From contig JNEU01000763.1 of NCBI GenBank assembly GCA_000697475.1, positions 1-64,000 of the forward strand: a stretch of DNA of 64,000 nt, read 5' to 3'. The notes beneath the pieces are model-generated. The model was not told the DNA's origin. It saw nothing but the letters and a program-made list of their open reading frames with translations, and did no database searches. The DNA comes from Lichtheimia corymbifera B2541 (Eukaryota; Mucoromycota; Mucoromycetes; Mucorales; Lichtheimiaceae). The translations under genes and the position numbers were made by a program. This document shows, one piece after another, positions 50,759-62,356 of this stretch (position 1 is the stretch's first letter; every line of letters begins with the position of its first letter).

Positions 50759-52256
50759 ATGGCCACCAACAACCTCGTCGATATCACAAAGCTGTCTCCC
50801 AAGTTCCAAGACTTGTATGCCAAAGCCAAGGACTTTGTCGAGGTATATCGATGCGAATCGCTTCCCATTCACTTGGATACTCATGTGTCAAATGTAGAAT
50901 GACTGCATTCCCGCCGAAAAGATCTTTGATGCACAGATGGGACAGGGTGAGAACCGCTGGAAGGTATGTTTTTATATGAGGGAACATAAGATATCTATAT
51001 ATAATGTAACTCATGCATTGTTTTTCTTTCTACATAGGTGATCCCCCCAGTGCTTGAAGAATTAAAGGCCAAGGCACGCTCGCTCGGTTTATGGAACTTG
51101 TTTTTGGGCAAGGATTACCCTGAAGGCCCTGGTTTGACCAATTTGGAGTACTCGTTGATTGCCGAATTGACAGGTCGTTGTCCTAAACTTGCTCCTGAAG
51201 CAATGAATTGCTCAGCTCCCGACACCGGCAACATGGAAGTCTTTGCAAAATATGGCACTCCTGCTCAAAAGGCCAAATGGCTTGTGCCTTTGATGGATGG
51301 CAAGATCCGTTCCGCATTTGCTATGACTGAACCTGCTGTGGCCTCTTCGGATGCTACCAACATTGAAACCAATATCCGTCGTGAAGGCAACGAATATGTC
51401 ATTAACGGTCGCAAGTGGTGGATTTCAGGTGCTGGTGACCCTCGTTGTGCTGTGTATCTCGTCATGGGCAAGTCGGATCCTGATAACAAGAACCGCCACA
51501 AGCAACAAAGCTTGGTCATTGTTCCAGCTGATACTCCCGGTATCACCGTTGTTCGCCCCATGATGGTCTTTGGTTATGATGATGCTCCTGAAGGTCACTG
51601 CGAAATGATCTTCAAGGATGTCCGTGTCCCAGTGGAGAATATGGTACTTGGTGAAGGTCGTGGTTTTGAGGTCATTCAAGGTCGCCTTGGTCCTGGTCGT
51701 ATTCATCACTGGTAAGTTTTTGCATGACCCTATCTATGGATGTGTGTTTAGATAGCTCATGCACATTATCATTAGTATGCGTTGTATCGGTATGGCAGAG
51801 CGTGCTTTGGAACTTATGATCACTCGTGTCACCGATCCATCCCGTCGCACCTTTGGAAAGAACCTTGCTGAACATGGAACCATTGTGCAAGATATTGCCA
51901 TGTCTCGTATTGAAATTGATCAAGCTCGTTATCTAGTCTTGAGTGCTGCTCAACGTATTGATGAAGTCAAGGCTAAGGGTGCTCTTAAGGAAATCAGTAT
52001 GGCCAAGATTGCTACCCCCAACATGCTTTTGCGTGTCCTTGATCGTGCTATGCAAGCCCATGGTGCTGGTGGTCTTTCTCAAGATTTCCCTCTCGCCAAA
52101 TTTTTCGCTTCAGCTCGTACCTTGCGTTATGCTGATGGCCCTGATGAAGTTCACAAGAACCAACTTGGCAAGGTTGAATTGCGCCGTGCTGCCGACATTG
52201 CTGGACGTATCAAGGCTCAAAAGGCTAAATCCGATAACCTCATTGCCAAGCTCTAA
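50759..52256 (+). CDS. Acyl-CoA dehydrogenase with peroxisomal signal
   Basis: A flavoprotein that introduces the 2,3-double bond in acyl-CoA. Four exons (50759-50842, 50898-50963, 51038-51711, 51776-52256) give 434 residues, normal for the family. Recognised blocks are [18 protein letters not shown] (FAD and substrate binding), [36 protein letters not shown] and [34 protein letters not shown]. The sequence is of the ACAD10/11-like fungal type. There is no mitochondrial presequence, and the protein ends in AKL, a canonical PTS1, so it should be peroxisomal. Such enzymes pass electrons to oxygen or to an unknown acceptor; which applies here cannot be read. The carnitine acetyltransferase at 31,169 ends in the same tripeptide. 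Confidence 0.92.
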
Positions 52257-52442
52257 GCATCCTAACTGTTACCCCACCATCTTTTATCGCTGTTCCTTTT
52301 ACGATCCACGCACATTCCTCCACATATCTTTGTGATTTAATTGTATAAAATGCAACGTTTCTTATGCCATGATAAAAAAACACATGAACGTGTGTATTCA
52401 AGCTACTACCCAAGATTCAATGCTCGATAACGGCCACACATG

Positions 52443-53521
52443 TCATTTGCTGTGAATGGTTTTCTGTACTTTCTTCGCTCGACTATAGCTCACCTTGAGA
52501 CTTCCAGGTGTAGTATAATTCTCCAAGAGTTTTTCATTATGGCCAAGCGCCAAACATGCTTCCCAATTCATTCTTCCCCTGCTGGAGTCTTTAAACTTGT
52601 TAATGAAACCGAAGTCTGATTCAGACATGGTACTGGATCGAGAAGCCGTTTGAAGCTTCAATGGGAGCTTGTCAGGATATTCTAGCTCTGAATCAGAGCT
52701 CTCCTTGTATTCGATCCCTTTATCCACGATCTTTTTTGCCTTGGGTATGCCATCCACATGTTCCTGTAGTTTATGAAATAAGCGTTCGTTTGTTGAGCAA
52801 ATGTTGGTCACAGTAGCGGTGAAGTTGGATTCTATGTGCAGGTTCGAGTCCATGAGAGAGTGCGCTAACTTGTACAACGCGATAATGGTAGGATCTTTGT
52901 GGCGGCTGTGTGTGTATAACGATGGTTGCTGTTCGGTGAAAAATAGTGATAACGCAAGCAGAGGATCTGCAGCTTCATCGGGATCAAAGTCGCTGATCGT
53001 TTCTTTGGATATGATATTGCACGATTTTGCCCAAAGATTGCAGGGCATCGAATGCATCCATGGTCGTGCTGTCGTTGCAGGTGAAAAATTAACAAGGCAG
53101 CATTTGGCTGAGGAACCAATGCCAAATATCAAGATGATTGGCAGTCGACCATGGGCTTTGATGACCTTCAGGGCATAGCTCATCACGCGTTGTATAAATG
53201 CAGCGTTTACCGTGTTTTGTACTTCAATCAAAATCGGCGGCAACTGACTGGCACCAAGACGCGTTGTATAGAGTACATCCGGCCTTGTTTCGTTCCAATC
53301 AGCATCAGAAACAGTGTACGTTCCTTGCGGGGCATTTATCAAGCCCTTGGCTATGATATCAATAGCCATTTGATGCTTGAGAATCATTTTACTGGCTTTA
53401 TCGGTACCAGGCAGGAAGTCCATCGGTAGGTCCAACGTCAATAAGTCAGCGTCTACAAAAAAAAGCAGTTTAATTTTTTGCCACATTTTATAAATGAAAG
53501 CCTACCGGTTACTGTGTCCAT
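52443..53521 (-). CDS. PD-(D/E)XK nuclease-like protein, possibly mobile family
   Basis: Two minus-strand exons (53521-53506, 53452-52443) give 341 residues; the first codes only MDTVT plus one base. The N-terminal 120 residues look like a PD-(D/E)XK nuclease core: an early helix, then Asp64 in RPDVLYTT, then Glu82-x-Gln84 in PPILIEVQNTV, then a long helix and the strand PIILIFGIG. This E-x-Q variant is seen in Rpn/transposase_31-type nucleases. I infer the fold from these spacings; no search was run. The rest is alpha-helical with an acidic, Ser-rich linker (SSDSELEYPDK). A truncated second copy lies at 55,560-55,990, with satellite DNA between, so the family duplicates. The host function is unknown. 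Confidence 0.7.
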
Positions 53522-53689
53522 TTTGAAAAAAAAGAGAACAAGGAAGAAAAGGGCTGCGCATTGTTGCTGAAAACACGAAACGAAAAGGGAGATTTCTGTG
53601 CGACCGAGCGACCCACGATTACCATAGCGCCTCACAAGTTTACCTACCAAGGCGCATGACATATTACTTGACCCTAGGAAGACATATAT

Positions 53690-55335
53690 TATATGACGAG
53701 TATCGTTGACATCGTTAACAGCGTTAACACCGTCAATAGCGTTAACATCGTCAATAGAGTTAACATCGTAACAGCAGCGCGTGTCTGTGTGACACCATGC
53801 CGGCTGATAAGGCGCATGACATATTTTTGACCTCAGACAGACATATAATTGGATGATGAATAGCGTTAGCAGCGCCAATATCGTTAACATCGTTAACAGC
53901 GTTAACAGCGTTAACAGCAGCTGATAAGGCACATGTCATACTTTTGACCCCAGGCAGACATATAACTGGATTATGAATAGCGTTAACAGCGTCCATATCG
54001 TTAACATCGTTAACAGCGTTAACAGCGCCAATATCGTTTACATCGTTAACATCGCCAATATCGTTAACATCGTCAACAGCGTTAACAGCGTTAACAGCAG
54101 CTGATAAGGCACATGACATACTTTTGACCCCAGGCAGACATATAATTGGATGATGAATAGCGTTAACAGCGTCCATATCGTTAACATCGTTAACAGCGTT
54201 AACAGCGCCAATATCGTTTACATCGTTAACATCGCCAATATCGTTAACATCGTCAACAGCGTTAACAGCGTTAACAGCAGCTGATAAGGCACATGACATA
54301 CTTTTGACCCCAGGCAGACATATAATTGGATGATGAATAGCGTTAACAGCGTCCATATCGTTAACATCGTTAACAGCGTTAACAGCGCCAATATCGTTTA
54401 CATCGTTAACATCGCCAATATCGTTAACATCGTCAACAGCGTTAACAGCGTTAACAGCAGCTGATAAGGCACATGACATACTTTTGACCCCAGGCAGACA
54501 TATAATTGGATGATGAATAGCGTTAACAGCGTCCATATCGTTAACATCGTTAACAGCGTTAACAGCGCCAATATCGTTTACATCGTTAACATCGCTAACA
54601 GCGTCCATATCGTTAACATCGTTAACAGCGCCAATATCGTTAACAGAGTTAACAGCGCCAATATCGTTAACATCGTTAACAGCGTTAACAGCGCCAATAT
54701 CGATAACATCGTTAACATCGTTAACAGCGTTACACAGTGCCAATATCGTTAACATCGTTAACAGCGTTAACAGCGTTACACAGTGCCAATATCGTTAACA
54801 GCGCCAATATCGTTAACAGCGTTAACAGCGTTACACAGAGCCAATATCGTTAACATCGTTAACAGCGTTAACAGCGTTAACAGCGCCAATATCGTTAACA
54901 TCGTTAACAGCGTTAACAGCGTTAACAGCGCCAATATCATTAACATCGTTAACAGCGTTAACAACGACACCATGCCAACTGATAAGGCACATGACGTATT
55001 TTTGACCCCAGGCAGACATATAATTGGATGATGAATGGCGTTAACAGTGTTAACAGCGTCAACAGCGTCAATATCGTTAACATCGTTAACAGCGTTAACA
55101 ATGCCGGCTGATAAGGCGCAGGACATATTTTTGACCTCAGACAGACATATAATTGGATGATGAATAGCGTTAACAGTGCTAACAGCGTCCATAAAGTTAA
55201 CATCGTTAACATCGTTGACAGCAGCGCGTGTATGACATATTTTTGACCCGAGACACATATAATCGGATGACGAATATCGTTAACAGCGTTAACATTGTAA
55301 ACATCGTCTATAGCGTTGAATAGCATTAATACTCT
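53690..55335. repeat. GTTAAC satellite with 180-base higher-order units
   Basis: About 1.6 kb built from 9-base units, mainly GTTAACATC, GTTAACAGC and variants such as GCCAATATC. They are interrupted at intervals by a 45-50 base segment (GGCACATGACATACTTTTGA, then CCAGGCAGACATATAATTGG). Between about 53,920 and 54,600 these form a higher-order unit of exactly 180 bases; the lines at 54,121-54,300 and 54,301-54,480 are identical. Because 9 is divisible by 3, several frames stay open for hundreds of codons on both strands; these are not genes. The array fills the gap between the intact nuclease-like gene and its truncated copy. Confidence 0.93.
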
Positions 55336-55559
55336 TTAAGAGAGATGGATCCTCATTATTATACCACAGTTGGTGATTCAAAGAGATTTACTATGTTCCC
55401 AAAGCATCATGGTAATATGCTGACTTTAATGCAGAAATTCAGAGGATTACTATTAAGAACACTGAAAAGGCTGCTATGTAGCTATCCTAATCCAATGATG
55501 CGCCCAGGTTCAAATATGTACGTAGTCCTTGCCTTTCCAAAAGCTCCCCTACCCAGGTT
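55336..55559. other. Satellite edge and unassigned open frame
   Basis: An open frame on the plus strand starts at 55,345 directly after the satellite (MDPHYYTTVGDSKRFTMFP) and continues to 55,857, antisense to the nuclease-like relic. Its first 75 codons are not homologous to the intact gene on either strand. I assign no function. Confidence 0.35.
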
Positions 55560-55990
55560 CCTCCAGCTTTTGAAATTGATAATGTTGGTCACAGTAGAGG
55601 TAAAGTTGGATTCTATGCTCAGACCCGAGTCCATGAAAGAGTGTGTTAGCTTGTATAAGGCGATAATGGTTGGATCTTGGAAAAAGCACGCAGCTTCGAT
55701 CTCGGAGGAAGAGGAACAGCCGATTAGCAAACCATCCACTGTAAACAAGGACGAGATCATGAAAGTTATCAAGAACGATATCAAGGATAATGTCGACGAT
55801 GGTGATAACGAAGATGGCGATGAAGAAGCAACAACAGCAAAGGCAAAAGGATATTAAAAAATCCTCGCTGATGACTGTGAGTGTATAATGGAGGTTGCTG
55901 TTCAGTGAAAAGGATCGATAATGCAAGCAGTGGATCTAACGGTACATCGGTATCGAAGTTGCTCGTCAGTGGCGTTTGGGATTATTTTGA
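55560..55990 (-). pseudogene. Truncated copy of the nuclease-like gene
   Basis: Two segments match the intact gene on the minus strand. About 55,575-55,680 encodes DPTIIALYKLTHSFMDSGL and SNFTSTVTNI. About 55,880-55,980 encodes the DPLLALS..FTEQQP region. Between them about 180 bases (55,690-55,870) replace the few residues found at this place in the intact copy. The nuclease core upstream and the tail downstream are missing, so no function is expected. Confidence 0.75.
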
Positions 55991-58379
55991 TATCGGTATC
56001 TTCGAATTTGATGCTCGTTGCTTCGATGATGATAGATGTTGGGATGATGACTGATGTTGGGTGATGGTGGGGATGGTATAGTGAAACAATTCCCGAGCGA
56101 AGAGAAACATGAATAAGCAGTCTTTTCATGCGCTTGTGAAATAGCCTAAATGGTACAACGAATATTGTATGAGCACGTCATGAAGATGGTTCATTTGATC
56201 ATCGACTAACCGCTTGGATGGCTGCATATGGCTGAGGGATATATCCAAGCATCTCGAAGGTGGTGATCTCTGAGGTAGTAAAGCCATCGACAATGGGGTT
56301 CCCAGCTTCTTCTTGGACTGATGTTGCCTTCCGCATCCAACCGTAGGAAGTAAATGTATCACTGGATAGACCAATCGCTACTCAAACGTATATCAATATA
56401 GAAACCAATAATGGAGTAAATGACAATCATACCACGCAGGATTCACCGACGAATTGGGAGGGCCAAATGTCACAATGAGCACAAGTAATAAAGCAACAAA
56501 CAACTACATGAATGATATCATGGACCAGAATGAGCACTTCAAAGTCATGCAAATTATATAGAACCTATCCTTGATACTTACTAGAAGGCTCTTGATGTCA
56601 TATACAGCGAAAGTTGACAAAAGAGAGCGTGTAAAGCACCTATACAAGATTAGAATCATGGCTGGCGATATCAACAGTCTAGTTAACTCACCTCCCCCGG
56701 GTCAGAATGAAGCTTCCTGCAGGCGACAAAGGCATATCCTTGGTCCTAGTTGTATCTCGTGGCATTCCGAGTTCTGCATTGCAAACTGGAGCCTTGTAGT
56801 TTCATTGCAAATAAAAGCCAAGTTGTGTCGATAAATGCCGTGTCTCCATTTGAGTTGTAAACTGCTTTAAGTTTGTGCATTTGCGTATTCGAGGAAAGGG
56901 TACGTCGGATCAAGTACAGTGACGGAAATGAATGTGCAAGTAAATGTGAACACGGAAAGGAGAAGATATAATAGCAAGCTGGTTGTGGAGAAATATATGA
57001 TCTCAGGTCCGAAGTAAAGGCCGACCACCACCATCATTGACAGGCCCATCAGCATCACCACCGCAGTGAAACTGTTATATCACCCCCATGTGTGCTGTAG
57101 TACAATATGCCATCCCAATAGCATATATGACAATGAAAGCACTAGGATAACAATGAAACCTTAACGATCATCACAAAATTAGGATATGGACCACTCAAAT
57201 AAAGACCTCTCAACCATGATATTTACAAACGGGGGTTTTGAAGGTGTCAGCAATCAATGAGTGATATGATGATGGAAAGAAAGAGATGCATGGGAGAAAA
57301 ACGATGGGCGACAACCCTCATCTTGTTTATATCTGCACAGTGGCTGTGGTTATTTCTGTGACCACAAAGAGTGTTTGGAATGGTGATGAGCGAATAGATT
57401 AACCAGGAGCCATTACTGAGAGTCTTGGTGTGATTGAATGTGCATGGATAAATCAGGATCTGAGGTAGACAAGGTCATCCAACAATGGCATCACCCAAGG
57501 CACTTGCTGTGCTCATACTCACGTGCCACGAAATAAGGCGTTGTTAGAGAGCGTCTCGTTTAATAAAGAGAAGTCGTATAGTATATTCATAGCTGCTAGA
57601 CAGAGTACACAAGAATCAATGTTCCCAGCCATCACACTCCTGCTGCAGGTGGGTGATAAAACAGCTTCCATGAAAAATGGGAATACTTTTAACACCATGA
57701 TTGCCATATCCAATATAACTTCTAATGGATGTTTTGTCGTTGTATGTGTGATAATCATGCTTGATGGTTGGCGAGATTATCGCGGCTGCACACATGCCAG
57801 TGATGATGCATTTTTGTTGGGTAGATATCGGACATGATGGTGGGCAAGTGACACGAGATGGGTAATGTGGCTAAACGCGGTGCACACAACATTGTTGATC
57901 ATCATAGAATAAGCATCAATGTGGCATATGAATATAGCATGTCAAAACGACAGGCACGGAGCATCATAGGATCTTAAAGAACGCATGGATCATGTATCAC
58001 AGCATGTCTGTGCCCCTCCCTCGGTGATTAACTTCTACCTGGGGTTGGACGTTTATGCCGACGTGCGTACCGAAGAAATGGATGCGGGGTATGTGAAAAC
58101 AAAATGATGGGCGTTTTGCCGATTGCCATCTATTTGGAGCCTAATGCATATTACTTATCATCATCCCTTATAGCCGATGATCTGCAAGACGACCCAATAC
58201 CCCATTCTCTCGTTGCTACAATACCAAATAGTGCATAGTCTTGAGACACCTTTTTTTCTTTCTTTTTGAACGCAAACAAAAAATGTACAAGCTTTGTGTA
58301 TTGAGAGTATATGAGAAAATGAAAACAAGTGCGTAAAAGATGAAAATGGAATAGGGGGTGTGAATTAGATGAAATAAGT
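55991..58379. other. Intergenic, no supported gene
   Basis: More than 2 kb without a recognisable gene. Short open frames such as 56,571-56,834 and 57,523-57,837 have no domain and no splice partners. The last 200 bases are the 3' flank of the desaturase gene. Confidence 0.6.
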
Positions 58380-59672
58380 CTAGTTCTTGTAAAAGACGAC
58401 ATCACCCTCATCCTCAACGAATCGGCACTCCTTCCAGGATTGCCACAAGGCAATAGGGATGGGGGTTGGGTCGTATTGATAATGCTTGCCAAGAGCCTTC
58501 TTGATGTGATGAGTGGCTTCTTCGGCATGATAATGAGGCATGGTGGAGAAGAAATGATGAGCAACGTGAGTATCCGAGATATGATGATGGAAGTAGTTGA
58601 GAATGGCACCATATGAACGATCAACGGTCAAAGCAGCACCACGTTGGAAGTTCCAGACACCTTCACGGTAATGGGGAAGGTTGGGATGAGTGTGTTGCAA
58701 ATAGGTAATAAGCACGAGCCAAAAGTTGACCATGAGGTAAGGGATAACGTAAAACTTGATCATGGTGATGGAGCCAAAGGTTTGACCCAAGTAGACCAAG
58801 ACACCGATCATAGCCGAAACACCAGCGGTAGATTGCATAACATCCCAGAATTGAGCATCCTCATAGATAGCACAGTAGGGATTGAAATGGGAAGCCCAAC
58901 CAGGGTAGTCTTGACCACTGACATTTGCAAAGAGATACATGGGCCATCCGAACACGAACATGACAAACATGCCCCAAAGGGTACCAAGAGGAGATTCTTC
59001 AAACAAATGATGAGGACCATCACCTTCAGGGTCTTGGTCTCTGGGTGGCAAACCATACTTTGAGCGAGTGGTTGGCAAAAAGACCTAAAAACAGGGAGAT
59101 ATGTAAATCACATGCAGGAACATAAAGGGGAAGAAAATTTTTCGAAAGTTACCTGATCTCTGGACATATGGCCAGTGGACTTGTGGTGGCGAGAATGAGA
59201 GATTCTCCACGAATGATAAGGGACGAGCAACAATGAATGAAGAACCATGCCGACGCTGTTGTTGATGGTCTGAAGTTGTACACAAAAACGATGAGCCAAT
59301 TGCATGATCACTCACTTATTCCCTTCTTATTCATACCTTGGATGGGCTAAATGCTTGATGGCCACATTCATGACCGATAACCCAGACACCGGTGCCTACG
59401 ACGCCTTGAGCAATCCAATACAAGGGCCAAAGGATGATGCGTACAGCAGCAGAGGGGATAGTATCGATGAAGGTGGCAAGATAGGCAAGGAGAGAGATGA
59501 TAGCAATGTCGTGCAAAACATAGGTGAATGATCGGAAAGTGTCACGACGGAAGCAATGAGGGGGAATAGCTTCACGGATTTCTTTGATAGTGAAATCAGG
59601 AATATCCCAGCTTCTCTCGATGGCCTCGTCGATCACAGGTTTCTGCTCGACCGTCTTGCCGTCGGTGGTCAT
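58380..59672 (-). CDS. FAD12: Delta-12 fatty acid desaturase
   Basis: Converts oleic to linoleic acyl chains in the endoplasmic reticulum, using cytochrome b5 electrons. Three minus-strand exons (59672-59337, 59269-59153, 59084-58380) give 385 residues. The three histidine boxes that hold the di-iron centre are intact: HECGH (101-105), HSRHH (137-141) and HVAHH (324-328). The segments [16 protein letters not shown] near the start, [20 protein letters not shown] around box 2 and [15 protein letters not shown] at the end are typical of fungal delta-12 enzymes. An omega-3 desaturase is less likely but cannot be fully excluded without alignment. Two to four membrane helices lie between boxes 2 and 3. 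Confidence 0.92.
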
Positions 59673-59855
59673 TGTTGGATGGATGATGTGAAAGGTTGAA
59701 AAGAGGGAAAAAGAGAGAGGAGATAGATTTATTTGAATTCAGGGGAGCTCAAAAAAACATTTAAACCACGCCATCTTGAACCACACTTTTTGGGGACGTC
59801 TGTGTGCGACAACCACTGGTTCTCTTGTCCTGGATTGAATCCGTTTTCACATGTT

Positions 59856-60698
59856 TCACCGGCGTTTTCTTCGGCTGCCAGCCGCTGTACCAGTGCCTGT
59901 TGAGGAGGTACCTTTACTGGTTCCAGATGTACGTTTGCGTGTGTCAGTCTTTTTACGAGTCGAGCGTCTTGAGGATTTTCCTATATATCAAACATCCGAT
60001 CCCTAATCAGACACACAACGTTGCGATCCAATGATAATGCATCTATTGCTTACCTTCTTCAGGTTCTGGCGTGGGCGTGGCACTGGCTGATGACATTGGT
60101 GATGCATCTCGTTTATGTGTACGGCTCTTTTTGGCTGGTGGAGGAGGCGATGGTGATGCTGCACTTAATTCAGCTTCTTCCTCTTGTCGATGTTCTGATA
60201 TTAACTGCTCATATTCATCCAGTGGTAGAGTGAATTCATGCACGTCGTTTTCTTCATCAGCTTCTCCTTCGACACCCTCTTCTTCTTCTTCTTCCTCTTG
60301 TTCCTAGAAACATCCACATGTGTCAGGATCTTCATGGGTTCTAAGACATCATCCCACAAAGTACTTACTAACTCCTCCAATGCATCCATATCATAATATG
60401 CTCCTAATCGGTCACGAATATCTTGTATGGAATAGGGTGTATGGCTTTTCTGATTGAATTGTCGTTGGATACTGATAAGTCGAAAATGCTTGTGGATCCC
60501 TATTATTCCATAGTGGTATCAATATCACTTGTAAAGTGCTTAGCTATGGCATGGCGTACCCACTGGTTTGCATCGTGCTACTGCGTTCAAAAAGTCCAAT
60601 TCAAGACCCACGTTCCAATCCTTTGACTTGTCATATTGCTGATCGGAGAGATCGCCACTTGCGATACTGGAGTTGTCTTCATTCTTCACATCGGCCAT
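59856..60698 (-). CDS. EAF7: NuA4 subunit Eaf7 (MRGBP family)
   Basis: A nuclear subunit of the NuA4 histone acetyltransferase complex (and of the yeast TINTIN module with Eaf3). Four minus-strand exons (60698-60560, 60499-60369, 60303-60054, 59980-59856) give 214 residues. The conserved N-terminal half reads WNVGLELDFLNAVARCKPVG, then IHKHFRLISIQRQF, then IQDIRDRLGAYYDMDALEEL, and later FTLPLDEYEQLI. This is the MRGBP/Eaf7 signature. An acidic run (EQEEEEEEE), a Pro-rich linker and a basic C-terminal tail (SSRRSTRKKTDTRKR) follow. The tail exon was chosen because it keeps the frame and gives the basic region expected of the family. Its stop is 184 bases from the desaturase start. Confidence 0.87.
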
Positions 60699-61077
60699 GA
60701 TAAAGCACGCGCTTGAGTGGAGCTGGTTGAAATGGTGAGCGGATACTGAGAGCTTCCATTGCTGACCAATGAAATCAAAGATTGAAATGGGCCTGCACAA
60801 GGATCGTCGTCTGCTGCACATATCTATAAACAAACGTCTCCTTAATACTCCATCAAACATATATAGAATGACTTTTATACACTCACAGATTGTCAAATAA
60901 ATGAAATGACTTGTATCTTATGCAAGTAAATGGGATAAGGTATCAAGGCTTCTTGTAGCATAGCAACTGACAACAGGTGGCTTGTGTGTGTGTCCGACAG
61001 AGGAAAGGAGGGGGGATCCTGGGCTATTGAGTTCCTTCCTTGCACCGCCGACGACATATACAATACACCCACACGTT
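60699..61077. other. Divergent promoter region
   Basis: This lies between the starts of Eaf7 (minus) and mitochondrial S10 (plus), so it should carry both promoters. An open frame on the minus strand up to 60,896 merely extends the Eaf7 first exon upstream. No other feature is recognised. Confidence 0.5.
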
Positions 61078-61769
61078 ATGTTTTCGTTACGACCAGCAGT
61101 ATGTTGAAGCACACGATACCATTACGCCAGTAGTCTCATATATCAGATAGGCACGATCGGCCTCCCAAATCAGCATTGCAAGCCGTATCCAAGTGAGATC
61201 TTTGTACGTGTCATTGACAACCGATTTCAATTGTACTGTTACTCACCTTGACACAGCTCGAATGCGCTCGTTAGAAGCAAGGAAGCCGAACCTCTTGACT
61301 TGACACCTCCTGAAGTTAGCAAGTTGTCTACTGAGGCATTTGAAGGTAGATAGATACCAAGTGTATACAAGTAGTACCTTACATGATATTGTTGATAGCA
61401 CCTCAACGTCTTCCAGCAACTCACGGCATTACTGTTTGTAACCTTCATATGCGTGGTTATCTTCCTCAGCAACTCGATTTCTACTGTGATTTCGCTCAAC
61501 GTGCAGCTTATCACCTTGGCATGCCTTGCTCGGGTATTGTTCGTTTGCCAACTCAAACATCCCACTGGACTGTCATCCGTTCTCCTTTTGTCCACAAAAA
61601 GTCGCAAGAAAACTTTGAGCGTAAGACACACAAGCGATTGTTGCAGATCAAGGATACCCATCCCGATGTTGTTCAACGATGGCTACAATATTTGACTATG
61701 AATGCACCTGCTGGTATTGGTTTACGTGCCACCACATGGGAGTTTGAATCACCCAAGGACAAGCAATAG
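61078..61769 (+). CDS. RSM10: Mitochondrial small-subunit ribosomal protein S10 (uS10m)
   Basis: A component of the mitochondrial 37S ribosomal subunit. The last two exons are firm (61257-61345 and 61399-61769). They encode NALVRSKEAEPLDLTPPEV and then the uS10 domain: THGITVCNLHMRGYLPQQLD, TSHWTVIRSPFVHKKSQENFER and THKRLLQI. The C-terminus continues about 35 residues past the core. The start is less certain. A frame-consistent model uses the ATG at 61,078 (MFSLRPA, a plausible presequence), with exons 61078-61098 and 61147-61184, for 172 residues. It needs a weak GTATCC donor, and the stronger GTGAGA a few bases on would shift the frame. Transcript data would settle this. Confidence 0.8.
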
Positions 61770-61967
61770 ACATTACACACTCACAATCACTTCATTATTT
61801 ACTCTCTCATCACCTTCCTCATTCAACACGCAACATATACACACATTGGCTCTCTCTCTCTCTTTAGCTCCTCAATCTATTGGTTTCCTTTTTTTTTCTC
61901 TACAGTAGACAAAATATACATACAAATTGTCTTGGTCTATTTACAATCATGCACTATGGATCTTGTA

Positions 61968-62356
61968 CTATAATAATTTGTCCTTTTCACCTTCTTCATC
62001 AGATGCTGGTGGTGCTTCCATTCCTTTTGGCCATGTTCCATCTTCCTTCCAACCATGAATCAACATCTTCACCTAGGAAATGATAGCATTGAATGAGCTC
62101 ATCTATATGTTCTCTCCCACCCCACTTCACATGGTCCACTTACTGCAAATCTTAATGGTACCGGCTTATTGGTTTGGACCCTCTTGACAACAAACGTCTT
62201 GTGGAACATTTCTAAGCGCTTTTCGGTTGAGAGATGGTCATTGTACCAATCGTTGAGTTCTTGAGCTTGTTGCTTTTTTGCTTCCAAGGTCTCATTGCTC
62301 GCTTGTGTCCACTGTTGTCGTCTAAGGTGCCATGCTTGCTCGCCGTCCTTGGACAT
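61968..62356 (-). CDS. Short unknown protein with GWKEDGTWP motif
   Basis: Two minus-strand exons (62356-62144 and 62072-61968) give 105 residues. The N-terminal half is helical and charged (QAWHLRRQQWTQASNETLE). The C-terminal exon reads VKMLIHGWKEDGTWPKGMEAPPASDEEGEKDKLL. The WHLRRQQW start and the GWKEDGTWP block remind me of fungal DUF4050-type proteins, but this is a weak impression. The frame stays open upstream of the chosen ATG, so a longer or spliced N-terminus is possible. The gene converges on mitochondrial S10, with 198 bases between stops. Confidence 0.6.

Noticed and set aside
53760..54755. 331-codon open frame inside the satellite
   Set aside because: It consists only of translated 9-base repeats, has open counterparts on the other strand, and exists because the period is a multiple of three.
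53690..55335. CRISPR-like array
   Set aside because: The interspersed segments are themselves repeated rather than unique spacers, and the genome is fungal.
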